From: an uncultured Eubacteriales bacterium
Lineage (GTDB): Bacteria > Bacillota > Clostridia > Oscillospirales > CAG-272
Length of the DNA: 54,354 nt
Direction of reading: 5' to 3'
Assembly: GCA_900546635.1 (NCBI GenBank)
Contig: URDS01000007.1
Coordinates: 1 to 54,354, forward strand
Shown: in pieces, positions 24,517 to 32,913 of the stretch
How positions within the stretch are numbered: position 1 is the first letter of the stretch
Layout of the letters: the number at the start of each line of letters is the position of its first letter
Translations under genes and position numbers: made by a program
The notes under the pieces: generated by a model
Seen by the model: the letters and a program-made list of their open reading frames with translations, nothing else
What the model was told of the DNA's origin: nothing
The model's database searches: none

Positions 24517-24675
24517 TTTTCAATACCTCATATTTCTCATCTGCGCGATATAAATTCAATTCAATTTGCGGGAACTGATACTTGAGCAGGTTGTTGAAAA
24601 GCTCTATGTTAATACTATATTAGGAACAATTACCGCCCTTTTTACATCATTTCCTCCAAATTCTCTGGTAGCCAT
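24500..24675 (-). pseudogene. Possible broken small ORF before the aminotransferase
   Basis: On the minus strand ATG 24675 opens MATREFGGNDVKRAVIVPNI and stops at 24604. A second frame, open from just before that stop to 24500, reads IELFNNLLKYQFPQIELNLY and then RADEKYEVLKNGHIR. A single-base indel near 24605-24620 would join them into about 55 residues of protein-like sequence overlapping the next start. No family recognised and no good ribosome site, so this may be a decayed gene end left by cassette exchange, or chance. Confidence 0.3.
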
Positions 24676-24934
24676 TCTCTCAAAATTAAGAGTTTTGATT
24701 ATCAAATGCTTTTGGTCTCATACGCTTTTCATTTTTGACTCATAGCGATTTATTAACAAAACAAAATCCTCTAAATAACGGCTTTTAGCCGAGCTTGTTT
24801 TCAAACGCTCGGCTAATTTACCCCCTTATCAAATTCTGTCCACGCATCAAATTGAATCAAAATAAGCAATCGAAAAGCCGCTTTCTATGATTTTCTATAA
24901 CTGGCGTTTGCATTTTTCAAACTTGTACAAAATC
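24517..24934. other. A+T-rich gap between capD and aminotransferase genes
   Basis: A 418-base stretch without an intact gene. It holds the possible broken ORF (24500-24675) and a 10 bp hairpin TTAGCCGAGC/GCTCGGCTAA at 24785-24816 that could attenuate transcription leaving capD. No convincing promoter was seen. Confidence 0.6.
24785..24816 (-). terminator. Hairpin downstream of capD
   Basis: TTAGCCGAGC and GCTCGGCTAA form a perfect 10 bp stem with a 12-base loop about 120 bases past the capD stop. No U tract follows, so it may be an attenuator or RNA-stability element rather than a full terminator. Confidence 0.4.
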
Positions 24935-26932
24935 TCATAGTGAAATTGAGTTAACCGCATTGCTGCTTTCATCGTTTGAACAAATCGTTTGCAGATGTTC
25001 ATCATAACGGCAGACGCCGTCGTTATGTACCGATTCACTTTCCCCTTGTATCATCTTCATTTCATCCGAAAGTTCAGCCATGCAGTTCAGCTTTTCCGGA
25101 TCGCAAAAGGTCGGAACCGTCTCCTTAACCGCACGAACAACAGCGCCGACGTCGTTTCTCTGCGCAGCTTCACGCAGGATGCTCAACTTTTGCTCCATTT
25201 CTCCGCGGCTGTATGCTCTGTCGCGCTCAATGAAGATCATATTGTTGGCGGTTTTATCCAGTTTCTCGGTTTTAATCAGCAATTCCTCATATAACTTCTC
25301 ACCCTTGCGCAGACCGACTTCCACAATATCAATATCTTTATAGGGTACAAAGCCCGACAGCCTGATCATTTTCTCAGCTAACATAAGTATTTTAATCGGC
25401 TTGCCCATATTGAGAACAAAAAGCTCGCCGCCGATTGCGAGAACGCCGGTTTCCATAACAAGCCCCACCGCTTCAGGTATGGTCATGAAGTATCGGATAA
25501 TTCGTTTGTCTGTCAGCGTGACTGGCCCGCCCGATGCAATTTGCTGCTTGAACAGCGGAATGACGCTGCCATTGCTGCCGAGTACATTTCCAAAACGCAC
25601 CGCCGCAAATTCGGTTTCACTGTCTTTGCGGCATTGAATTATCATCTCACAAAGCCGTTTGCTCGCGCCCATAACGTTGGTGGGATTGACCGCTTTATCC
25701 GTAGAAATAAGGATAAATTTCTTTACGCCGTATTTTTCAGCGGCGTTTGCCGTATTGTATGTGCCGAACACGTTGTTCTTGATCGCCTCCATCGGACTGT
25801 TTTCCATCAGAGGCACGTGCTTATGCGCAGCGGCATGAAATACGATGTCGGGACGATACGTATTGAAAATGCTGTCCACTCGGTCGCAGTCTCTGACCGA
25901 CGCGATAAGAACGGTCAGTTTTAGTTGATTTCCATACGTTCGGATCAGTTCCTGCTGAATTTCATACGCATTATTTTCGTAAATATCGACAAGAATTAAC
26001 TCTTTCGGATGACATTTTGCAATCTGACGGCAAAGCTCGGAGCCGATAGAACCGCCGCCGCCCGTGACAAGAATAACCTTATCGCGGTAGAAAGTCTTCA
26101 CGGATTCGGAACTCAGTACGATAGGATCACGAAACAGCAGATCCTCGATTTTAAATTCACGGATAACCCGTTTATTGTTGTCGATGTCGGCAAACTCTCT
26201 TGTAAAATCATACAGTTTTACCTTGCATCCGGTTTGCTTATACCGCTCGTACAGCTTTGTTTTTACGTCGGCCTCTGCGTAAGACAAAGCGATGATGATT
26301 TCCTGCACCGGCATTTTTTTGAGTTGCTCCACAGTATCATCGTTTTCGGGCAGAATTTTTATACCTCGCAGACTATTGCCCACTTTTTTCTTATCATTGT
26401 CTATAAAGCAATAGGGATGATAATATGCCTTTGGATTCCGCAGCAGTTCCTCGGCAAGCGTCGCGCCCACGTTTCCGGCCCCGACAATGGCAACGTTGAT
26501 TTTGTTGTTGCGCTCCGGGATCGCCTGCAACTCCTGTACGCGGTCGCGATACGCATACAGCGATTGATAGCAGAGCCGGCTGGCAATGGTCAAAAGCATG
26601 ACCGCCATACCCGTGATAGCGGCATAAGCAAATCCCGGATTCAGCGCGGGAAAGAGTCTGCCGAAAAGCATATACAGAAAGCAGCCGATACAGTCGGAGA
26701 TCATCAAATTTGTATAGGAACGGACATTCGCATACCGCCAGATGCTGGTATAGACGCCCATAACATACCGTATCGCAAGCAGGCAAGCCGCCAATACCAA
26801 AACCTTCAGGAACATACCGCTGTCGGATATGTATACCGAACTGATACTCGGGAAAATCACCGCAATTCCCGCTGTAACAAGCAAAATAATGGCGGCGTCT
26901 ATCAACATCAGCGTCAATTTTCTTCTATTCAT
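24935..26932 (-). CDS. capD: CapD/WbpM-type nucleotide-sugar 4,6-dehydratase
   Basis: A 665-residue membrane-bound SDR of the polysaccharide biosynthesis CapD family. Four N-terminal transmembrane helices (to about 110) precede an NAD-like fold (VAIVGAGNVGATLAEELL) and the catalytic SDR domain from about 285: ILVTGGGGSIGSELCRQI, HAAAHKHVPLMENSP, ISTDKAVNPTNVMGASKRLCE (Met replaces the usual Tyr, as in WbpM-like enzymes), AVRFGNVLGSNGSVIPLF, RYFMTIPEAVGLV. Expected to convert UDP-GlcNAc to a 4-keto-6-deoxy sugar for the aminotransferase. The start is uncertain: ATG 26932 is chosen, TTG 26959 is the alternative; neither has a strong ribosome site. Confidence 0.9.
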   Translation of the reverse strand: MNRRKLTLMLIDAAIILLVTAGIAVIFPSISSVYISDSGMFLKVLVLAACLLAIRYVMGVYTSIWRYANVRSYTNLMISDCIGCFLYMLFGRLFPALNPGFAYAAITGMAVMLLTIASRLCYQSLYAYRDRVQELQAIPERNNKINVAIVGAGNVGATLAEELLRNPKAYYHPYCFIDNDKKKVGNSLRGIKILPENDDTVEQLKKMPVQEIIIALSYAEADVKTKLYERYKQTGCKVKLYDFTREFADIDNNKRVIREFKIEDLLFRDPIVLSSESVKTFYRDKVILVTGGGGSIGSELCRQIAKCHPKELILVDIYENNAYEIQQELIRTYGNQLKLTVLIASVRDCDRVDSIFNTYRPDIVFHAAAHKHVPLMENSPMEAIKNNVFGTYNTANAAEKYGVKKFILISTDKAVNPTNVMGASKRLCEMIIQCRKDSETEFAAVRFGNVLGSNGSVIPLFKQQIASGGPVTLTDKRIIRYFMTIPEAVGLVMETGVLAIGGELFVLNMGKPIKILMLAEKMIRLSGFVPYKDIDIVEVGLRKGEKLYEELLIKTEKLDKTANNMIFIERDRAYSRGEMEQKLSILREAAQRNDVGAVVRAVKETVPTFCDPEKLNCMAELSDEMKMIQGESESVHNDGVCRYDEHLQTICSNDESSNAVNSISL

Positions 26933-27119
26933 AATTTCGTTTTTTATGATAGACTGCAATGCAGTGGTTTAAATTCCATCTCACTACCATAATACCCCCA
27001 TTCATATCCGTTTCTTGCTTTCTATTCGCTCGGAAAAATACTGTGTCGATTCCTGTGAAGTTACAACAACCCCTGCCCGGCGGCTTTCGGACATTCGAGG
27101 GAATCCGGACGCAAACCGG

Positions 27120-28067
27120 TCAGTCGGTCTGCGCTGACAAATCCGAAAAAAGCGGGTGCCTGTACGCTCCGCGCGCAGTCAAGCGTGAAAAGGCGGCCGC
27201 AACGCCGGCTTTATCTTCTTTATAGGTTACACCGAACCACTGATCGTTTGTGGGCAGCACCCGAACGGATATTTTTTTCTCCCTCAAAAGCTTATCAATA
27301 AAAACAGGCAGCAAAAACTCCTGCTTGATCTCGCCGTCGGAAATCGTATCGAGAAATTCCCGAAATCCGTCTTCCAGCATATCCATAAACGCGGGCGCCG
27401 CGCCCCACATATTCATAGACACCACAGCATCCGGATCCAGGGCTGTCCCCCCGGACGCCGCGCCGTCCGGCGTTTTCACAATGCCGGGCGTTTCCACGAC
27501 TTTTTCAAGATAGCCGTTTGCATCTACCCGGCAAATGCCGCGGGTGACGCCGCCGTTATCGCTTAATGTGTTTTTCAGAATAAAGCCGGCCATGCAAAAG
27601 TGCGTGGAATTTTCCGCGCCCGCGTTTTTCAAAAACGCATACAGTTTGCGAAAGGCCTCTTTGCCGTAATAATCGTCCGCGTTAATCATCGCAAACGGCT
27701 CCTCGATCAACGCCTTGCAGCACAATACTGCCTGACCGGTTCCCCAGGGTTTTATTCGCCCCTTTGGAACAGAATATCCGGCCGGAATGGCCTCCATCTC
27801 CTGAAACGCATACCGAAACGTAACGCCGGTCTCCGCGCAGAGCGCCTCCATCCGATTGCCGATGATCTCTTTAAAATCCCGCTCAATCGCCCGGCGAATG
27901 ACGAAAACAATCTTTCGAAATCCCGCCGAAACGGCATCATGCACCGAATAATCCATAATAATTTCGCCATGCTCTCCAACAGGTTCCAGTTGCTTGATTC
28001 CGCCGCCGTACCGGGAACCGATTCCGGCCGCCATAATAATCAATGCCGGTTCCTTGTGATCACTCAT
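27120..28067 (-). CDS. NTP-transferase family sugar nucleotidyltransferase
   Basis: A 315-residue nucleotidyltransferase of the sugar-1-phosphate uridylyl/thymidylyl type. The N-terminal LIIMAAGIGSRYGGGIKQLEPVG is the nucleotide-binding signature, with PWGTGQAVLCC (about 107-117) and MINADDYYG (about 128-136, metal-binding Asp) following. The exact sugar cannot be read from sequence. It is the promoter-proximal gene of the polysaccharide locus, with GAGGGG before the ATG and a roughly 185 nt leader. Confidence 0.88.
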   Translation of the reverse strand: MSDHKEPALIIMAAGIGSRYGGGIKQLEPVGEHGEIIMDYSVHDAVSAGFRKIVFVIRRAIERDFKEIIGNRMEALCAETGVTFRYAFQEMEAIPAGYSVPKGRIKPWGTGQAVLCCKALIEEPFAMINADDYYGKEAFRKLYAFLKNAGAENSTHFCMAGFILKNTLSDNGGVTRGICRVDANGYLEKVVETPGIVKTPDGAASGGTALDPDAVVSMNMWGAAPAFMDMLEDGFREFLDTISDGEIKQEFLLPVFIDKLLREKKISVRVLPTNDQWFGVTYKEDKAGVAAAFSRLTARGAYRHPLFSDLSAQTD

Positions 28068-28552
28068 TCAGTTTACCCCTCTGCAATTTACGCATAAAAT
28101 GCAACCGACAATCCGCACGCCTTTTCCTCAAAACCGCACAGCCGCCGATTACGCGATTTCTGACATTCTTTCGATCCATAATTTCCAAAATTTGGGAATT
28201 ATGATCGTTCTTTTCGGAATTTGTTATTCTGTGCATTTCAATCCGAGCCGACATACACATTTTATCACAAAAAAATAAATTTTACAATATATTTTAATAT
28301 ATTCTAAGATATAAAAGTTCCCAAATTGTTCACATTTTGCGCTGAAATCTATACGCAAAACCAACAGAACCCGCAAAAAGAAAACCATTTTCCACCAAAA
28401 AGTTCCCCGAACAGACAAGCCGCGCCGCCCAAATCATGCGGGCAGCACGGCTGTAACGCTTTCAAAACCCAAAATGCAATGCCAAAAGGCCGGCGGGCAA
28501 TTCCCCCCGCGCGGCCGCTCTGGCGCTGAAACGATTTGCATCGTCCCGCATG
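28068..28552. other. Intergenic region upstream of the polysaccharide locus
   Basis: A 485-base gap. The half near 28250-28310 is strongly A+T rich and holds overlapping minus-strand promoters for the nucleotidyltransferase gene. A 10 bp inverted repeat lies in the leader at 28177-28203. The part near 28400-28552 is GC rich and downstream of the AraC gene; only weak hairpins were seen there. Confidence 0.6.
28259..28287 (-). promoter_or_regulatory. Promoter of the upstream polysaccharide operon
   Basis: On the minus strand TTGTAA (28287-28282), 17-base spacer, TAAAAT (28264-28259). A second candidate, TTGGGA with a 17-base spacer and TATATT, lies about 25 bases further upstream. Either would give a long leader before the nucleotidyltransferase. 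Confidence 0.6.
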
Positions 28553-29431
28553 TCAATTTTGCGTTTCCTTATGCTGCTGTGCCCGGCGCCGGTACTCATC
28601 GGGAGAAACGCCGACATTTTTTTTGAATGAGGAAGAGAAATGCTGGGAACTGGAAAAATGCAGAATATCCGCAATATCCGCGATGCCGTACATATTTTCC
28701 TCGAGCATCGTGCGCGCGGCGGACATTTTGCGGCTGATGATATACTGTTTGGGCGTATATCCGTATTTGGCGCTGAAAATGCTGATGATATACGATTTAT
28801 TCAAATAAAAATGCTGCGCGATATCGTCCAGCGAAACATTGTAAGACAGGCCGGAATCAATATAGTCTTTGATCCGCTCGGCCGTACCGACCGTGAGACG
28901 CTGTTCCTTTCGATGTTCCTCATATACTGTCAAAATCAGGTCGCACATGATCTTCGCGCATTCGGCCATGACCTCCTCCGTATTGTCCGCATTGGCGGTC
29001 GAGAGCGCCGTTTTCATGCGTTCAAAAAGGGGAAGCGTATGCGAATCGCGGATGACCAGCGCGCCGTTTGTCAGTCCGCAGGCGTTCACAAGCCCGTCCA
29101 GCAGGCGGCCGCCCGCGTTGATCCAAACCTTGGAATACGGATCCTCGCGGTCCGAATAATAAAGATGCGTATGCAGACGGTTCAGAAAGTAGAAATCCCC
29201 TTTCTGAACGGTATAGCTTTTTCCGTCGCATTCGATATGCCCCTTTCCGCCGCGGACATATTCAAAAACATAAATGCTTTTCGTATCGTTTTTCGTACGT
29301 GTGCGCTCAACCAGATAATCGGCATACGGCAGACTTTCGCCCACGCTCTCAATGAAAAAAAAGCTGTTTTTACTATAATTGCTGCCCGCGCGGTAAATAA
29401 ATTTGGCAATTCCCTGTACAATTCTTGACAT
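28553..29431 (-). CDS. AraC-family transcriptional regulator
   Basis: A 292-residue regulator with an N-terminal cupin-type sensing half (to about 165; YVRGGKGHIECDGKSYTVQKGDFYFLN is the AraC_binding block) and a C-terminal pair of HTH motifs: LSYNVSLDDIAQHFYLNKSYIISIFSAKYGYTPKQYI and MYGIADIADILHFSSSQHFSSSFKKNVGVSPDEYR. This layout is typical of sugar-responsive regulators. ATG 29431 is preferred over GTG 29440 because TAGGTGG lies just upstream. It has a perfect-consensus promoter and is divergent from an acyltransferase gene, its likeliest target along with itself (inference). Confidence 0.93.
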   Translation of the reverse strand: MSRIVQGIAKFIYRAGSNYSKNSFFFIESVGESLPYADYLVERTRTKNDTKSIYVFEYVRGGKGHIECDGKSYTVQKGDFYFLNRLHTHLYYSDREDPYSKVWINAGGRLLDGLVNACGLTNGALVIRDSHTLPLFERMKTALSTANADNTEEVMAECAKIMCDLILTVYEEHRKEQRLTVGTAERIKDYIDSGLSYNVSLDDIAQHFYLNKSYIISIFSAKYGYTPKQYIISRKMSAARTMLEENMYGIADIADILHFSSSQHFSSSFKKNVGVSPDEYRRRAQQHKETQN

Positions 29432-29468
29432 TTCGGCCACCTACATTTTTTGTACATCTTTATTTTTC

Positions 29469-29497
29469 ATTATAGTACCCGAAACCGGACTTGTCAA
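29469..29497 (-). promoter_or_regulatory. Promoter of the AraC-family gene
   Basis: On the minus strand TTGACA (29497-29492), 17-base spacer, TATAAT (29474-29469): full consensus. Confidence 0.88.
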
Positions 29498-29530
29498 CAC
29501 AAATTATCAGGCAAAATGCAAGCGGACGCG

Positions 29531-29559
29531 TTGACAACCGAATCGGGATATGCTATGAT
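29531..29559 (+). promoter_or_regulatory. Promoter of the acyltransferase-3 gene
   Basis: TTGACA at 29531-29536, 17-base spacer, TATGAT at 29554-29559. The -35 elements of this and the divergent AraC promoter are only about 33 bases apart, room for one shared operator. Confidence 0.82.
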
Positions 29560-29651
29560 TATTTTTATGAAAAAAACCGAACGTATACTGTAAAACAGGC
29601 AAAAAATAAAAATTCCGAATCTATCCCGAACATTCGGAAAGGACAACAAGC

Positions 29652-30632
29652 ATGAACGAAAAACGCTTTTTTCCGGAAATGAATCTGGCGACGGGCATCA
29701 CCGTGCTTCTGCTCGTACTCGGACACGCCCTGCCAAATGAAGAAGCTGATGTATTCGGCCGGGGTCTGATTGATTTTCTGCATACCTTTTGCGGCAGCTT
29801 TGATATGGCGCTCTTCTTTATTCTCGCCGGGTTTTCTGCCTATAACAATCTCATCGCCGGAGAATCCCCGCGCGCCCAACTCGCAAAACGCGCCCGTAAG
29901 CTGCTGATCCCGTACGCGATATACACCGTACTCGCGGCCATGCTGGAGCTATCCCTTACGGGTTTTTCCGCTCCGAGCACAGATACGGGCGCGCTTGCGG
30001 CATTTCTGCTCGGAACCGCGCCGGGCGAGCGGCGATGGTATCTCTGGACGCTCTTTGTCATCTTCGCACTGTTTTTACTGCTTGCAAAGCGGATCAAGCA
30101 CCCCGCCGTCTTTCTGATATGCGGTGGCCTTTTGTATATTCCCTGCATCTTTTTCCCGAATTTTATTCTGAACAGCCTGTTTCGATACAGCCTGTTTTAT
30201 GCTTTCGGCATCTGGCTGCGGATAGATTATATGCGCGCGGGGCGAAATTTTGAATCCGGAAAACTGGTGTTGACCTCACTGTTTTTGCTGCTGGTCATGA
30301 CGCTGTTCAGCGATTTAACGCCGCTGAATTATCCGATAACCGCGCTGCTCGGCAGCATTGTCATACTCGGTCTCTCCGTTCGTCTTTCAAAATCGCCGAA
30401 CACGCCGCTTTTCCGCTTTTTTGACAGGCTCGGAAGCTTTGGCTATGACGTCTATCTGCTCAGTTATTTTGTGCAATTGCCGATCGGCGTGATCTTCTAT
30501 ACGAAGCTCGGATGGCCTTATCTTGTCGTCTCGCTGATGATGTTTGTTTTCGGACTCATGCTTCCGTATCTGATTTTCAGCGGTCTTTTTGGCAAAGTCA
30601 AATGGCTGAAAAATCTCCGAATCGGGAATTGA
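29652..30632 (+). CDS. Acyltransferase family 3 membrane protein
   Basis: A 326-residue polytopic membrane protein with about 10 hydrophobic helices, of the acyltransferase-3 (OafA/YrhL/WecH-like) family. The N-terminal FFPEMNLATGITVLLLVLGHA with its conserved His and the GSFDMALFFILAGFSAY block are typical. Such proteins transfer acyl groups from cytoplasmic donors to extracytoplasmic sugars. A GGAAAGGA site precedes the ATG. Its substrate could be the nearby surface polysaccharide or peptidoglycan, but it is outside that operon. Confidence 0.87.
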   Translation: MNEKRFFPEMNLATGITVLLLVLGHALPNEEADVFGRGLIDFLHTFCGSFDMALFFILAGFSAYNNLIAGESPRAQLAKRARKLLIPYAIYTVLAAMLELSLTGFSAPSTDTGALAAFLLGTAPGERRWYLWTLFVIFALFLLLAKRIKHPAVFLICGGLLYIPCIFFPNFILNSLFRYSLFYAFGIWLRIDYMRAGRNFESGKLVLTSLFLLLVMTLFSDLTPLNYPITALLGSIVILGLSVRLSKSPNTPLFRFFDRLGSFGYDVYLLSYFVQLPIGVIFYTKLGWPYLVVSLMMFVFGLMLPYLIFSGLFGKVKWLKNLRIGN

Positions 30633-30695
30633 GATTCACCGAAAAGAGAAAAAGAGAATGTAAAAAATGCTGAAAACGATCTTGGACAAGAACGA

Positions 30696-30742
30696 AACCC
30701 GGCAAAGCCGCCTTTCCCTGCGGCTTTGCCGGGTTGTTTTTT
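30696..30742. terminator. Strong terminator between convergent genes
   Basis: A 16 bp GC-rich stem (AACCCGGCAAAGCCGC and its complement) with an 8-base loop, followed on the plus strand by GTTTTTTG. Serves the acyltransferase gene and possibly the convergent topoisomerase gene. Confidence 0.9.
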
Positions 30743-30783
30743 GTTTAGGCCTGCGTTTTTTTACGCCCTTTTTTATTTTCAGA

Positions 30784-32790
30784 TCAAACGTCGGCCATGG
30801 CGACATACTTTGCGCCGTTTTCCGCAATAAATTCACGGCGGCGGGCAACGTTGTCGCCGAGCATCAATTCAAACATGTTCCGCGTCGCCTCTTCGTCGGT
30901 CGGCGTCACCGCGATCAGGCGGCGCGTCGCGGGATTCATCGTCGTGCGCCACATCATGTCCGGCTCGTTTTCGCCGAGTCCCTTGGAACGCTGAAGCGTA
31001 TATTTGATCTTTTTGGCTTCAAGATTTTTTAAAATCTCCGCCTTTTCAAATTCATTGTAGGCGAAATAAATCTCATCCTTGGTGCTGACCTCAAAAAGCG
31101 GAGACTCGGCGATATACACCTTTCCCTTTTCGAGCAAAGTCGGAAGCAGTTCGTAAAAAAGCGTCAAAAGCAAGGTGCGGATCTGAAAGCCGTCCTCATC
31201 CGCATCCGTACAGATGATGATTTTGCTCCAGCGCAGCGCCTCATAATGAAACGCCGCAAGCTCGCCCCGCTCTTTGCCCTTGAACTCCACGCCGCAGCCG
31301 ATTACGCGCAAAAGATCCGTGATGATTTCACTTTCAAAAATCTTCTTCGTGGAAGCTTTCAGGCAGTTGAGCGTCTTGCCGCGCACCGGAATGATCGCCT
31401 GAAACTCCGCGTCCCGGCCGAGCTTGCAGGAGGTCATGGCCGAATCTCCCTCCACGATATACAACTCGCGAAGTTCGGGATCCTTTGAGCGGCAGTTGAC
31501 AAACTTCTCCACGCGATTGGCCACATCCATCGTCGTCTGAAGCTTCTTTTTGATGTCGCTTCTCGTCTGCTCCGCCGATTCCCGCGCGCGCTTGTTTGTC
31601 AAAACCTGCTTGGCAAACACCTCGCTCTCCGCGGGATGCTCGGCAAAATAAATTTCAAGATTGTGCTTTAGAAAATCGGTCAGCGCGTCCTTGATAAATA
31701 CATTATTGATCGCCTTTTTGGTCTGGTTTTCATAGGAAGTCTGCGTCGAAAAGCTGTTGATAATCAAAACCAGGCAGTCCTCAATATCCGCAAATCCGAC
31801 CCGGCTCTCGTTTTTCTTGTAGGCGCCGATAGACTTCAGATATTTATCGAGCGCATAGACGAACGCCGTGCGCACCGCCTTATCCGGCGCGCCGCCGTAT
31901 TCGAGAAAGCTTGAGTTGTGATAGTACTCGATCCGGTTGACCGCGGCGGAAATACAGAACGTAATATCGGCTTTCAGCTTGTATTCGTCTTTGTCCTCGC
32001 GGTCGCGGCCGCTGCATTCCAGCTTCCAGAGCACCGGCTCGGTCAAAGCGGCGCTCCCGGCGATCTCACGGATATAATCCGCAATGCCGTTTGCATAGAA
32101 GAAATCCTCGCTGTCAAACTTACCGTCCTCGTTCTCACGCCGAAGAATAAACTTGATGCCGGCATTGACCACCGATTGCCGCTGAAGCGTCCCGGCAAAA
32201 TAATCATCCGGAATCGCAATATCCGTGAAAACATCGAGATCCGGACGCCAGCGAATAATCGTGCCGTGCTTTTTTTCGCGTTTTTCGATCGGGCGCGATT
32301 CCAGCGTGCCCGCCGGTTCGCCCTTTTTAAACCGAATCGAATGCACCTCTGCGCCGTCATAGGAATACACCTCCATAAACTCGGAGGCATACTGCGTTGC
32401 GCACGCGCCGAGTCCGTTCAGGCCGAGCGAGTACCCATATGCGGAATTTTCATCGTTATTGTTGTACTTGCCGCCCGCATACAGTTCGCAATAGACAAGC
32501 TCCCAGTTGTAGCGCTGTTCCCGTTCATTGTATCCAAGCGGAACGCCCCGCCCGAAATCCTCTACCTGCAGGGTATGGTCCCGCCAGACCGTGACGACAA
32601 TCTCGCTGCCGTACCCCTCGCGCGCCTCGTCCACCGCGTTGGAAAGAATCTCAAAAAAAGAATGCTCGCAGCCCTCAAGACCGTCCGATCCGAAGATAAC
32701 CGCCGGGCGCTTGCGCACGCGATCCGCGCCTTTCAGCATGGAAATGCTTTGGTTATTGTATTCCGCATTGTTCTTTTTGCTCTGCGCCAT
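30784..32790 (-). CDS. Type IIA topoisomerase B subunit (ParE/GyrB-like), divergent
   Basis: ATPase/TOPRIM subunit of a type IIA topoisomerase, 668 residues. GHKL ATPase motifs: EILSNAVDEAREG, VEDFGRGVP, GLNGLGACATQYAS. TOPRIM: LYIVEGDSA (catalytic Glu) and CTDADEDGFQIRTLLLTLFY. Departures from canonical GyrB include EGDSAMTSCKLGRD for EGDSAGGSAKQGRD and LNCLKA for LNVEKA. No A subunit (GyrA/ParC) lies on either side. Probably a clostridial paralogue working with an A subunit elsewhere. It has a consensus promoter and ends next to a shared terminator. Confidence 0.9.
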   Translation of the reverse strand: MAQSKKNNAEYNNQSISMLKGADRVRKRPAVIFGSDGLEGCEHSFFEILSNAVDEAREGYGSEIVVTVWRDHTLQVEDFGRGVPLGYNEREQRYNWELVYCELYAGGKYNNNDENSAYGYSLGLNGLGACATQYASEFMEVYSYDGAEVHSIRFKKGEPAGTLESRPIEKREKKHGTIIRWRPDLDVFTDIAIPDDYFAGTLQRQSVVNAGIKFILRRENEDGKFDSEDFFYANGIADYIREIAGSAALTEPVLWKLECSGRDREDKDEYKLKADITFCISAAVNRIEYYHNSSFLEYGGAPDKAVRTAFVYALDKYLKSIGAYKKNESRVGFADIEDCLVLIINSFSTQTSYENQTKKAINNVFIKDALTDFLKHNLEIYFAEHPAESEVFAKQVLTNKRARESAEQTRSDIKKKLQTTMDVANRVEKFVNCRSKDPELRELYIVEGDSAMTSCKLGRDAEFQAIIPVRGKTLNCLKASTKKIFESEIITDLLRVIGCGVEFKGKERGELAAFHYEALRWSKIIICTDADEDGFQIRTLLLTLFYELLPTLLEKGKVYIAESPLFEVSTKDEIYFAYNEFEKAEILKNLEAKKIKYTLQRSKGLGENEPDMMWRTTMNPATRRLIAVTPTDEEATRNMFELMLGDNVARRREFIAENGAKYVAMADV

Positions 32791-32823
32791 TTTTCAACCT
32801 CTTATCCGTTTTCTCTGTTCCAT

Positions 32824-32852
32824 AGTATACCATATCCGAGGCCTTCTGTCAA
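32824..32852 (-). promoter_or_regulatory. Promoter of the topoisomerase B gene
   Basis: On the minus strand TTGACA (32852-32847), 17-base spacer, TATACT (32829-32824), about 35 bases upstream of the start codon. Confidence 0.88.
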
Positions 32853-32913
32853 TTCAGGCGCCGTCTTCGGTTTCGGCGGCATACGGGCGTCCGACGCCCG
32901 CATATCCGAGGGC

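Noticed and set aside
28400..28552. Third copy of repeat R1 downstream of the AraC gene
   Set aside because: It shares a few GC-rich words with R1 but lacks the closing stem, the conserved linker and the final A/T hairpin.
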